Assembly (NCBI GenBank): GCA_017442155.1
Contig: JAFSAU010000026.1
Span: 1-59,736, forward strand
DNA from: Clostridia bacterium
GTDB lineage: Bacteria; Bacillota; Clostridia; UMGS1883; UMGS1540
Direction of reading: 5' to 3'
Length of the DNA stretch: 59,736 nt
The notes under the pieces are model-generated. The model was not told the DNA's origin. It saw only the letters and a program-made list of their open reading frames with translations, and did no database searches. Shown here piece after piece: positions 52,952 to 59,736 of the stretch. Both the position numbers and the translations under genes were made by a program. How positions within the stretch are numbered: the first letter of the stretch is position 1; the number at the start of each line of letters is the position of its first letter.

Positions 52952-52980
52952 ATTATACAACAATGATTTTTGCGTTGCAA
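52952..52980 (-). promoter_or_regulatory. Promoter of the secreted-protein operon
   Basis: -35 TTGCAA (52975-52980), 17-base spacer, -10 TATAAT (52952-52957) on the minus strand. Confidence 0.75.
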
Positions 52981-53052
52981 TGGGAAATGAATCAAAAAGT
53001 AAAATCCGTCAATAAAAAAATGAAATACGCAAATAATAGTGAATTTGTCCGC

Positions 53053-53925
53053 TCAGTGAAGCGGAACGAGCTTCAGTGCATTCCCGGAATATATTTTATC
53101 CAGTACACCGGGGGGAAGCTTATCGCGGATGGAATTTAAAAAATCCTGGTGAATCGAATCGAAATAATCCCGGCCGTACAAAATGCGGTTCTGAAATTCT
53201 GTCAGGAAGGCAACGGCAAATTCCGGATCTCTTGTCAGAGCATTACAGCCGCTTCCTGCAGACAAATCGCAGTAAAGGTTCGGGTACTTCCGAAGCATCT
53301 CAATAAGCTTTCCTCCCGGCAGCACCTTTCCTTTTGGATACGTTGTTTTATCATACAATTCATCTCCCGAGATATGCGACCAGAAACCGGGAGCATGTCC
53401 GATAAAATTGGTTTCCGGGCACTTTGCAATTGCACGTTCCAAAGCCTCTATTCCTCCCCCATACCAATAATTGGGGCGGGGATACCTTGTGCCGCCCGGA
53501 ATTTCATAATCAATGTGGACCAGAACAGGAAGTCCTTTTTCACCGCAAAAGCGATACATACGGATTGCATCGGGATTATCGAGCATCATACGTACTTTAA
53601 GCTCGCCGCAAATTCTGACATCATACATATCAATCGCAGAAGATAGCCGGTCTATAGCATCGGGACGCCGCGGGTCCGGCGCATAGCCAAGGACAAATCG
53701 CTCCGGAGCACATTCCTTATATTTTAAGCAGTACTCAAACGGAATCGGGCCATACGGGCCACTCGTCGGCGGTGTGATTCTGTTGTATTTGGGATCATAT
53801 TCATCTATGGGTGCTTCCCAGGAAAGAAGCCATGTAACATCTATGTTGTTTTCATCCATATTGGCAAGAAACTTTTTCAGGTCATTCCCATACCACTCAG
53901 GATGGTTGTGGTCGTCAATAATCAT
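53053..53925 (-). CDS. Amidohydrolase-family TIM-barrel protein (paralogue 2)
   Basis: The 290-residue protein begins MIIDDHNHPEWYGNDLKKF, with H-x-H at the first strand; LPVLVHIDYE, NFIGHAPGFWSH and RILYGRDYF mirror the paralogue at 33394. The metal-region Asp is Asp in GRDYF. Found next to the secreted-protein operon, so it may act on a breakdown product. AGGAGGG ribosome site. Confidence 0.8.
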   Translation of the reverse strand: MIIDDHNHPEWYGNDLKKFLANMDENNIDVTWLLSWEAPIDEYDPKYNRITPPTSGPYGPIPFEYCLKYKECAPERFVLGYAPDPRRPDAIDRLSSAIDMYDVRICGELKVRMMLDNPDAIRMYRFCGEKGLPVLVHIDYEIPGGTRYPRPNYWYGGGIEALERAIAKCPETNFIGHAPGFWSHISGDELYDKTTYPKGKVLPGGKLIEMLRKYPNLYCDLSAGSGCNALTRDPEFAVAFLTEFQNRILYGRDYFDSIHQDFLNSIRDKLPPGVLDKIYSGNALKLVPLH

Positions 53926-54037
53926 AGAAGAACCCTCCTCACTGTTTCTTTTTGCATTATAGCAAATTAAAAGTATCTTTTCAAGCTTTATATATAAAAA
54001 AATATGAAAAAATAAAAGAGGTGCCTTTCTTTAAACA

Positions 54038-54066
54038 CAAAAAGGGCGGCCATATCGACCGCCCTC
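54038..54066 (-). terminator. Terminator of the Fe-ADH gene
   Basis: A stem AGGGCGG/CCGCCCT with loop of 9, followed by TTTTT on the minus strand, 17 bases after the stop. Confidence 0.85.
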
Positions 54067-54082
54067 CCGTGAAAATATTGAA

Positions 54083-55300
54083 TTAAAAATCGACCTCTGT
54101 GTCATAGTAGCAGCACTTAAGCAGCTTTTCCATTTCTTCCACAGAAATCTTACGCGGATTTGAACCCGTACAAGCATCTGCCACTGCATTTTTTGCAATT
54201 TCAGGAAGTCTTTCCAGAAATACATCTTCCGGAACAAAGCCCTGCTCGCAAGGATAGCTGTCAGCACCATAATTTTTAATACACTGCGGAATATTCAAAG
54301 CATCATTCATGCTACGCAGATAAGTAATAAGACTTGCAACCTTTTCGTCGTCATTTGCACCTTCAAGTCCCATATAATCAGCAATTACGCCATAACGTTT
54401 TTTTGCTGTTTCATCCTTCGCATTAAACGCAATTACCTTAGGCAGATACATTGCATTAGCCGCACCGTGAATAATGTGCGCACCCAAATCCTCAAATATT
54501 GCGCCCGTTTTATGCGCCATTGAATGAACAATACCCAACAATGCATTTGAGAACGCCATGCCTGCAAGGCACTGCGCATTATGCATGGATGCACGTTTTG
54601 TCATATCACCATTGTATGAATCAACAAGATCATTCTGAATCATCTTAATTGCAAAAATCGCAAGCGGATCCGTAAACGCACAGTTTGCAGTTGAGACATA
54701 TGCTTCGATTGCATGGGTCATAGCATCCATACCTGTGTGTGCAGTAAGCTTCTGCGGCATTGTTTCTGCAAGTTCAGGGTCAACAATAGCTACATCGGGC
54801 GTAATTTCAAAGTCTGCAAGAGGATACTTGATTCCTTTTTCATAATCGGTAATTACAGAAAATGCTGTAACCTCCGTAGCAGTACCTGATGTCGAAGGAA
54901 TTGCACAGAAGCGTGCCTTTTTACGAAGCTCGGGAATACCGAATACTACGCACATTTCCTCGAAAGTGATTTCAGGATATTCGTACTTTATCCACATTGC
55001 CTTTGCAGCATCAATCGGAGAACCTCCACCGATTGCGACAATCCAGTCGGGCTGGAACTTCTGCATGGCTTCAGCACCGCGCATAACAGTATCAACTGAC
55101 GGGTCGGGCTCAATACCTTCAAAAACTTCTACTTCCATACCTGCTTCCTTCAGATATGCGGTAACCTTGTCAAGAAAACCAAAGCGTTTCATTGATCCTC
55201 CGCCAACGCAAACCATTGCTTTTGTTCCCTTGAGTGTCTTTAATGCATCCAGTGCGCCCTTGCCATGATAAAGGTCGCGGGGAAGTGTAAATCTTGCCAT
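54083..55300 (-). CDS. Iron-containing alcohol dehydrogenase
   Basis: A 405-residue Fe-ADH: VGGGSMKRFG and DWIVAIGGGSPIDAAKAMW (NAD-binding GGGSxxD), IPSTSGTATEVTAFSVI, and DAMTHAIEAYVS...GIVHSMAHKTGAIFEDLGAHIIHGAANA with the iron-ligand His residues. Reduces or oxidises short aldehydes or alcohols with NAD(H), or lactaldehyde-type products of deoxysugar breakdown. GGAG ribosome site. Own promoter at 55361-55389. Confidence 0.93.
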   Translation of the reverse strand: MARFTLPRDLYHGKGALDALKTLKGTKAMVCVGGGSMKRFGFLDKVTAYLKEAGMEVEVFEGIEPDPSVDTVMRGAEAMQKFQPDWIVAIGGGSPIDAAKAMWIKYEYPEITFEEMCVVFGIPELRKKARFCAIPSTSGTATEVTAFSVITDYEKGIKYPLADFEITPDVAIVDPELAETMPQKLTAHTGMDAMTHAIEAYVSTANCAFTDPLAIFAIKMIQNDLVDSYNGDMTKRASMHNAQCLAGMAFSNALLGIVHSMAHKTGAIFEDLGAHIIHGAANAMYLPKVIAFNAKDETAKKRYGVIADYMGLEGANDDEKVASLITYLRSMNDALNIPQCIKNYGADSYPCEQGFVPEDVFLERLPEIAKNAVADACTGSNPRKISVEEMEKLLKCCYYDTEVDF

Positions 55301-55360
55301 AAGAACATCTCCTTTTTATATTTTAAATTCTTACGTTAAAAAATAATTTTAACTATACTA

Positions 55361-55389
55361 ATTGTATCACATAGCACAAAAATTATCAA
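55361..55389 (-). promoter_or_regulatory. Promoter of the Fe-ADH gene
   Basis: -35 TTGATA (55384-55389), 17-base spacer, -10 TACAAT (55361-55366) on the minus strand. Confidence 0.65.
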
Positions 55390-55458
55390 GAATAAATTTA
55401 AAAAGAATGATATCGACATCTATAAAGCCTGTCATATATGCAAATTGCCGTTTAATAG

Positions 55459-56685
55459 CTATATTTTAGAAGAGGGTCTTCCAATTAAAACCATATTGTA
55501 GAGCTTTATACTAAGGACAATATCAATTATTGATATTGCTAACATCAAAGCCATAACCACAATCATAGGATAACTGATGAGAATCGCAGAAAAGCCCAGG
55601 CCCATGCCTGCAGTCGTTATTTTAACTCCAAATTCCAACATAGTCAGTAATGTCTGATGCTGTTCTTTCGGCGTATTTTCAAATATTACATCCTGCATAT
55701 ATAATTTAAAAGGATCCCTTGCAAAAAGAATGATTGTGTATCCTATCCCCATGACTATAATTTTGAAAAAAACTTGCGGAATTAACGAGCCAAATAACAT
55801 AAAGGCTATAGATAAGCTAAGCATAACAGGGAGTACAACACCTAATTTCTCCTGATATTTATAATACAATTTTACAAAACCAATGTTTGACACTACTCGT
55901 ATAATGCGAGAAACACAAACAATAGCACCGATTATCAAAGATGTATTATCAAGATTGAAATCTAAAAGAACTTGCTGTTGTATAAACAATTTTCCATCGC
56001 TTTGACCGTTATTGACAATCGGGTAAAAGAGGGCATACACAACAATCGCCATGATTATAAACTTGCTGTACTGTATTTTCACCTTCTCTTTGTTTTCTTT
56101 TTTGTATGTAATCCTATTGTAATCCGAGCAGTCTTTCATTAAAAAGGTAAGTATAGCACCTATTGCACAGGCCACGATGCATCCTATCATCGGCAAATAG
56201 TGATTTAGATTAAACATATAACTTGCCACAAAAGAAATAACCATAGTTAAAACTGCATAAACCGTGTTTGCTGAAGCTCTTACCCGTACAAAATCTCTTC
56301 GTTTGCCAATTAAATCAAGATTGTTTTCGAGTGCTATAAATGAAGCAGTTTTGAAAATCGCAGCAACATCATGAAACAGTCTGCCAAGCAATACAAAATA
56401 ATAATTATTCCCCACCGTAATCAAAATAGCTGATAACAGCAGACAAATAGCACCCACCCTTGTAGATGCGGTATTTCCAATTCGCTTAATTATAAAAAGA
56501 ATCGGAAATTGAAGAGCTATACAAGCAAACTGAGCAAATGAGGCAAGAGAAACGATTTGTGCCGCAGAAAAGTTCTTTACTACTGTCAGAAACAAGGTAT
56601 CTATGGCAATATAAAACAAAAGGTCTGCCGTCAAACCCGAATACCAAGGAAATACTCTTATAAATCTGTTAACGTTCTTATTCAT
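55459..56685 (-). CDS. MFS-type transporter
   Basis: About 408 residues with roughly 12 hydrophobic segments (AICLLLSAILITVG, MVISFVASYMFN, LIIGAIVCVSRIIRV, IVVMALMLAISIIDIVLSI). The pattern fits a major facilitator superfamily transporter of unknown substrate. AT-rich compared with the operons before it. The second ATG at 56685 is preferred, 9 bases after GGGG; the ATG at 56691 is 3 bases from it. Divergent from a LysR gene with which it shares a 100-base control region. Confidence 0.8.
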   Translation of the reverse strand: MNKNVNRFIRVFPWYSGLTADLLFYIAIDTLFLTVVKNFSAAQIVSLASFAQFACIALQFPILFIIKRIGNTASTRVGAICLLLSAILITVGNNYYFVLLGRLFHDVAAIFKTASFIALENNLDLIGKRRDFVRVRASANTVYAVLTMVISFVASYMFNLNHYLPMIGCIVACAIGAILTFLMKDCSDYNRITYKKENKEKVKIQYSKFIIMAIVVYALFYPIVNNGQSDGKLFIQQQVLLDFNLDNTSLIIGAIVCVSRIIRVVSNIGFVKLYYKYQEKLGVVLPVMLSLSIAFMLFGSLIPQVFFKIIVMGIGYTIILFARDPFKLYMQDVIFENTPKEQHQTLLTMLEFGVKITTAGMGLGFSAILISYPMIVVMALMLAISIIDIVLSIKLYNMVLIGRPSSKI

Positions 56686-56718
56686 GTTCATTATCCCCTT
56701 TTTCTGATTTTCCTATTG

Positions 56719-56747
56719 ATTATATCATCATTTTCATGTATAATCAA
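56719..56747 (-). promoter_or_regulatory. Promoter of the MFS gene
   Basis: -35 TTGATT (56742-56747), 17-base spacer, -10 TATAAT (56719-56724) on the minus strand. Confidence 0.7.
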
Positions 56748-56753
56748 ATATAT

Positions 56754-56771
56754 ATAACTTAATAAGGTTAT
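56754..56771. promoter_or_regulatory. LysR-type operator candidate
   Basis: An inverted repeat ATAAC-N8-GTTAT (ATAACTTAATAAGGTTAT) in the divergent region, with T-N11-A spacing typical for LysR-family sites, 7 bases upstream of the MFS -35. Confidence 0.6.
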
Positions 56772-56799
56772 AGAATAATTACTATGTGAGGTAAGAAAA

Positions 56800-57765
56800 A
56801 TGGAAATAGCTAACAAATATGCATATGAGGTGTATAGAAAAGAAAGTTTTACCAAGGCAGCAGAATCTCTCTATATATCGCAGCCTTCGCTTAGTGCTGC
56901 AATTTCAAGGTTAGAAAAGGAATTAGGGTTTCGTATATTTGACCGCTCAACTATACCATGTTCTCTGACAGCAGAAGGAAGAATTTATATTGAATGTATT
57001 GAAGAGATAGCGGAAAGTGAAAATAATATGCGTAAAAGAATCAGAGAACTTTCCGATATTGACCACGGTTCAATCATAGTTGGTGGCTCAAGTTATGCGT
57101 CTTACTTAATAATGTCTGAAATTTGCGGTCAATTTTATAAAACAAATCCCAAAATAACCGTAACGCTCGATATTGGAAATGTGGGAAGCCCACAAGTTCT
57201 TTGGGAAAAATTAGATACTAATGAAATTGATATTATAATATCCTATTACAACCAACATAATAAATGTGTTATGGAGCCACTTTTAGAAGAACGACTGGTT
57301 ATTGCAATGCATAAAAAAATGAAAGGTGCAAAAAAGCTACAGCACTTTGCCATGACCAGAAAAGAATTTCTGACAAAAACATATTCTTCCGACCGTGAAA
57401 TCGAAGATATGTCCATATTTTCGAATATTGAATTTCTGGACTTTTCACATAAATCGGATATAGGACAACGAATGGCAAAACTTCTTGGGGATTATAAATC
57501 CTCACATTACAAAATCCAAAATGCAAGACATAGCGAAATGCATTATAATTTAATGCGAGCGGGTATAGGTGCTGTTGTTACTTCAACCTTGGCTGTCCAA
57601 CAAAAAATTCATGAAGATGACAGTATATTGTTCTTTGTGCCAAAAAGCGAAGAGTCCTATCGAAAAATATTTCTTGCATACAATCCTTCCTCAAAAAACA
57701 ATCCTCTGATTAAGAGTTTTATAAAAATTGCCAAAGAAACATACGCAAAAAATAAAAGGCAGTAA
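56800..57765 (+). CDS. LysR-family transcriptional regulator
   Basis: The 321-residue protein has an N-terminal winged HTH (YEVYRKESFTKAAESLYISQPSLSAAISRLEKELG) and a periplasmic-binding-like effector domain (GSIIVGGSSYASYLIMSEI...EIDIIISYYNQ). It is divergent from the MFS gene and probably controls it through the palindrome at 56754-56771. It is AT-rich like the MFS gene. GAGGT ribosome site. Confidence 0.9.
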   Translation: MEIANKYAYEVYRKESFTKAAESLYISQPSLSAAISRLEKELGFRIFDRSTIPCSLTAEGRIYIECIEEIAESENNMRKRIRELSDIDHGSIIVGGSSYASYLIMSEICGQFYKTNPKITVTLDIGNVGSPQVLWEKLDTNEIDIIISYYNQHNKCVMEPLLEERLVIAMHKKMKGAKKLQHFAMTRKEFLTKTYSSDREIEDMSIFSNIEFLDFSHKSDIGQRMAKLLGDYKSSHYKIQNARHSEMHYNLMRAGIGAVVTSTLAVQQKIHEDDSILFFVPKSEESYRKIFLAYNPSSKNNPLIKSFIKIAKETYAKNKRQ

Positions 57766-57770
57766 GGAAT

Positions 57771-57914
57771 ATGTTTCATTCTAAGGCGGCAATTGAAACG
57801 CAAATTTTAGGTCTCGTTTTTATAATTGATAAAATAGAAGAAAAGGAATCCTCTCTCAAACGCCGCAAGCGTATTTCAAAAATCCTGAAAGAACAGAAGG
57901 CTTATATGCACATA
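57771..57914 (+). CDS. Small basic ORF, possibly a gene fragment
   Basis: A 47-codon frame, MFHSKAAIETQILGLVF, then a Lys/Arg-rich tail (SLKRRKRISKILKEQK). TAAGGA precedes the ATG but only 1-3 bases away. It follows the LysR gene by 5 bases. It may be the remnant of a transposase or another gene. I do not recognise a function. Confidence 0.3.
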
Positions 57915-58051
57915 TAAAAATGTCTCTGTCCTATATGGGTGTTGATGACCATAAATTATACAATTTTAAATATAATTATGCATAAATAGAATTGTTACTA
58001 ACATAAAAGATTACGTTCCTTTACAAGTACATTTTGTGGAGGAACTATTTT

Positions 58052-58590
58052 ATGACTGGTTTTAATTCTAATTTCAATGATATTCAAAAGCAAATCTCTT
58101 TTGCAAATCTTACTGACGAGCAAATTTTGGAGTTGCTATCCATTTTGCAAACAAAGAGAAGTGAACTATCCAAACTAACAAAGGAAGAAAAGGTCTTTCT
58201 TCAATGTTGCAGAGAACGTAGTAGTTATTCTGAAAATAAGGATTTAGATACTGTTGTTTGTCCTATTTGTGGTTTAATCAAGACAGGCACAAGATACCAT
58301 TAAAGAAAATACCAAGTGGAAAGCATACAAGTGGTGGATATAGTCTTGGTCATATCAATGGATATCACCACAATATAAGTGATTTTATGTATCTGTATCA
58401 TGGTGTATCTTCCAAATTTCTTGACTATTACTTGGTGCTGTTCTATTGAATTGAGAAAAACAAGTATAAATCTTATCCTGAACAAGCCTATGATATTGTC
58501 ACTCTGTTATCCAATCAGGCTAAAAAAATACCACTTAACAAGTTCAAAGATAAGCCTATATCTTTTGACTTAAAAGGTATAGTAGACTAA
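58052..58590 (+). pseudogene. IS1595-type transposase with internal deletion and stop
   Basis: The N-terminus (ISFANLTDEQILELLSILQT..., VVCPICGLIKTG) fits the IS1595/ISXO2 helical start and first zinc-knuckle half. The frame then breaks at a TAA near 58301. A second frame resumes as SGGYSLGHINGYHH..MYLYHGVSSKFLDYYLVLFY-stop-IEKNKYKSYPEQ..., matching the C-terminus of the family (HIN..H...F.GVSTKYLD.YL). The DDE core between is deleted. GGAGG is upstream of the ATG. Confidence 0.75.
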
Positions 58591-58617
58591 CAAAATGGTA
58601 AATTTTGTCTCTGTGAC

Positions 58618-58646
58618 GTGACAAGGTAGAAAAAGTATGCTATAAT
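58618..58646 (+). promoter_or_regulatory. Promoter of the MmcQ-DUF3795 gene
   Basis: -35 GTGACA (58618-58623), 17-base spacer, -10 TATAAT (58641-58646). Confidence 0.6.
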
Positions 58647-58733
58647 AGGGTTGGACATAGGATTTTTTCTGTTTTTACAGTCTATATAGATAGAAAAGGT
58701 TAGACAAACTTGAATTTGATAGGGGCGTGTGCA

Positions 58734-59369
58734 ATGAGATATTCATGGCTTGACGACTATTTGATGGCTAAGCCTGCGGTTACTAAGGATTTTAAGACGG
58801 AGTGGAATTGGGTTCGATATTTTATAGGCGGAAAAATGTTTGCGGCAGTGCTACTAGACAAAGAAGATAAACCATACTACATAAATCTGAAACTAGAACC
58901 TCTTGAGGGAGATTTTTTACGCAGACAGCATAAAGATATCGTGCCAGGATACTACTCTAACAAACAGCACTGGAATTCTATTAAACCAGATGGTGCGGTG
59001 CCAGATGAATTATTAAAGGAAATATTGGATAAATCCTATGAATTGGTTTTTAAAGGGTTGAGCAAAAAGAAACGCCAGGAAGCGTTGGTTACAACTTATT
59101 GCGGACTGGACTGTACAGGTTGTGAATGGAAAGAGCCTTGCAACTGTAATGGGTGTGTATCTTCAAAAGGTTTTCCCTTTCATTGTAAAGAGGAACCTTG
59201 TCCTGTGGCCATCTGTGCTATAAACAAAAATGTTATGTTCTGCGGCATGTGCAAAAACTTTCCGTGCCAACTGTTAATAGACTACTCTTGCGACAAAGAA
59301 CATGGAGATACTCCTAGTGGAGCACGAATTGAAGCTTGTCGATTGATTAACTCCTTGCTAAAAAAGTAG
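58734..59369 (+). CDS. MmcQ/YjbR-like protein fused to a Cys-rich DUF3795 domain
   Basis: 211 residues. Residues 1-115 (YSWLDDYLMAKPAVTKDFKTEW, INLKLEPLEGDFLRRQHKDIVPGYY, HWNSI) fit the MmcQ/YjbR fold. Residues 120-205 carry Cys clusters (YCGLDCTGCEWKEPCNCNGC, CKEEPCPVAIC, FCGMCKNFPC) of DUF3795, which probably bind a metal. ATG at 58734 has AGGGGCG upstream. Fusions of this kind occur in Firmicutes. The function is not established. Confidence 0.85.
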   Translation: MRYSWLDDYLMAKPAVTKDFKTEWNWVRYFIGGKMFAAVLLDKEDKPYYINLKLEPLEGDFLRRQHKDIVPGYYSNKQHWNSIKPDGAVPDELLKEILDKSYELVFKGLSKKKRQEALVTTYCGLDCTGCEWKEPCNCNGCVSSKGFPFHCKEEPCPVAICAINKNVMFCGMCKNFPCQLLIDYSCDKEHGDTPSGARIEACRLINSLLKK

Positions 59370-59408
59370 TTAGATAATTTCCAATTTGTTGAACTAAATA
59401 TCTGTATA

Positions 59409-59442
59409 GGAGCAGGGTTGAAATACACCTTGCTCCTTTTTT
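59409..59442 (+). terminator. Terminator of the MmcQ-DUF3795 gene
   Basis: Stem GGAGCAGGGT/ACCTTGCTCC with loop of 8, then six T. Confidence 0.85.
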
Positions 59443-59480
59443 GGGTATTCACTAAAATGAATAAAAAGGTGATTTGCGCA

Positions 59481-59545
59481 CACCAATAGGTGCAATTCAT
59501 GAGCCGTAAGGCTCAATTCATGAAATCGTAGATTTCAATTCGCGC
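59481..59545. repeat. Mini-hairpin array with AATTCAT linkers
   Basis: Four tiny palindromes in a row: CACC-aata-GGTG, GAGCC-gtaa-GGCTC, GAAATC-gta-GATTTC and GCC-gtca-GGC, separated by AATTCAT or AATTC. I recall similar arrays in other Clostridia genomes, but no name can be given from sequence. Confidence 0.6.
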
Positions 59546-59561
59546 CGTCAGGCAATTCATT

Positions 59562-59595
59562 GAAAAAGCGACTTGCCGAAACAAGTCGCTTTTTC
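59562..59595 (-). terminator. Terminator of the rRNA-tRNA transcript
   Basis: Stem GAAAAAGCGACTTG / CAAGTCGCTTTTTC with loop of 6, just after tRNA-Asn on the minus strand. Confidence 0.85.
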
Positions 59596-59671
59596 TGGCT
59601 CCCCCTGTTGGACTTGAACCAACGACAACGCGGTTAACAGCCGCGTGCTCTACCGACTGAGCTAAGGAGGA
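59596..59671 (-). tRNA. tRNA-Asn (GTT)
   Basis: A 76-base minus-strand cloverleaf. Acceptor TCCTCCT/AGGGGGA, D arm TAGCTCAGTCGGTAGAGCA, anticodon stem with loop CTGTTAA (anticodon GTT), T loop GTTCAAGTC, discriminator G and encoded CCA. Confidence 0.95.
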
Positions 59672-59692
59672 ATATCTGTTATGGAAAAAATA

Positions 59693-59736
59693 GCAGTTCC
59701 GGCGACGCCCTGCTTTCCCAGGCGGTCACCCACCAA
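59693..59736 (-). rRNA. 5S rRNA, 3' end (cut by window edge)
   Basis: The minus strand reads GGTGGGTGACCGCCTGGGAA and GCAGGGCGTCGCCGG, the conserved 3' part of 5S rRNA. It lies 21 bases ahead of tRNA-Asn, as in the ends of clostridial rRNA operons. The exact 3' end is estimated. Confidence 0.75.

Noticed and set aside
59481..59545. CRISPR array
   Set aside because: The repeated linker is only 7 bases and the units between are palindromes of different sequence; no cas genes are present.

Overview
The window looks like chromosomal DNA of an anaerobic, Gram-positive gut-type Clostridia. Supporting signs are S-layer-homology (SLH) surface proteins, an ECF-type vitamin transporter subunit, strong GGAGG-like ribosome binding sites, a CotJC-type manganese catalase, and many consensus TTGACA-17-TATAAT promoters. 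A Monoglobus-like lineage rich in SLH-anchored carbohydrate-active proteins is possible, but the sequence alone does not fix the genus. Most genes lie on the minus strand.

Layout. 1-2.6 kb: the tail of an IS transposase, an IS-end-like repeat, an MBL-fold hydrolase and a GDPD-like barrel protein. 2.6-7.2 kb: a housekeeping run (GNAT, topoisomerase III with an apparent ATT start codon, an ART-like protein, a P-loop protein, a HAD phosphatase). 7.2-14.2 kb: an apparent cobalamin-capture locus. A B12 riboswitch precedes a cell-wall-anchored protein shaped like intrinsic factor/transcobalamin (DUF4430 + alpha/alpha toroid + SLH), a second DUF4430 protein, a KtrAB potassium transporter with its own promoter, a third DUF4430 lipoprotein and an ECF S component. 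14.2-21.5 kb: RluA, a DUF2971/B12-radical-SAM pair, an SLH protein, a HIT protein and an AraB-like kinase. 21.7-23.7 kb: a scar region with a second IS-end-like repeat, an MnmM-type methyltransferase whose 3' end is fused to prophage debris (GP20 scaffold start, minor-capsid/PBECR nuclease), and a self-contained structured small-RNA gene.

23.8-30.5 kb: a LacI-type regulator and a divergent sugar operon (ManA-like cupin, PIG-L deacetylase, mutarotase-like, FucI-like isomerase, D-lyxose isomerase) behind a consensus promoter with a perfect LacI-type palindrome. 30.6-38.2 kb: a manganese catalase, then a tight run of DegT aminotransferase, SGNH esterase, two Gfo/Idh/MocA oxidoreductases, amidohydrolase, M55 peptidase and an AraC regulator. 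38.4-52.9 kb: five large secreted proteins. Four share a CBM-like / TIM-barrel core with a DEPF motif and two of those carry SLH anchors, so this looks like a surface polysaccharide-processing system. Its products could feed the two catabolic clusters. 53-59.7 kb: a second amidohydrolase, an Fe-ADH, then an AT-rich stretch (MFS + LysR, a broken IS1595-type transposase, an MmcQ-DUF3795 fusion), a small hairpin array, tRNA-Asn and the 3' end of a 5S rRNA.

All family assignments were made by reading motifs. No database search was run.
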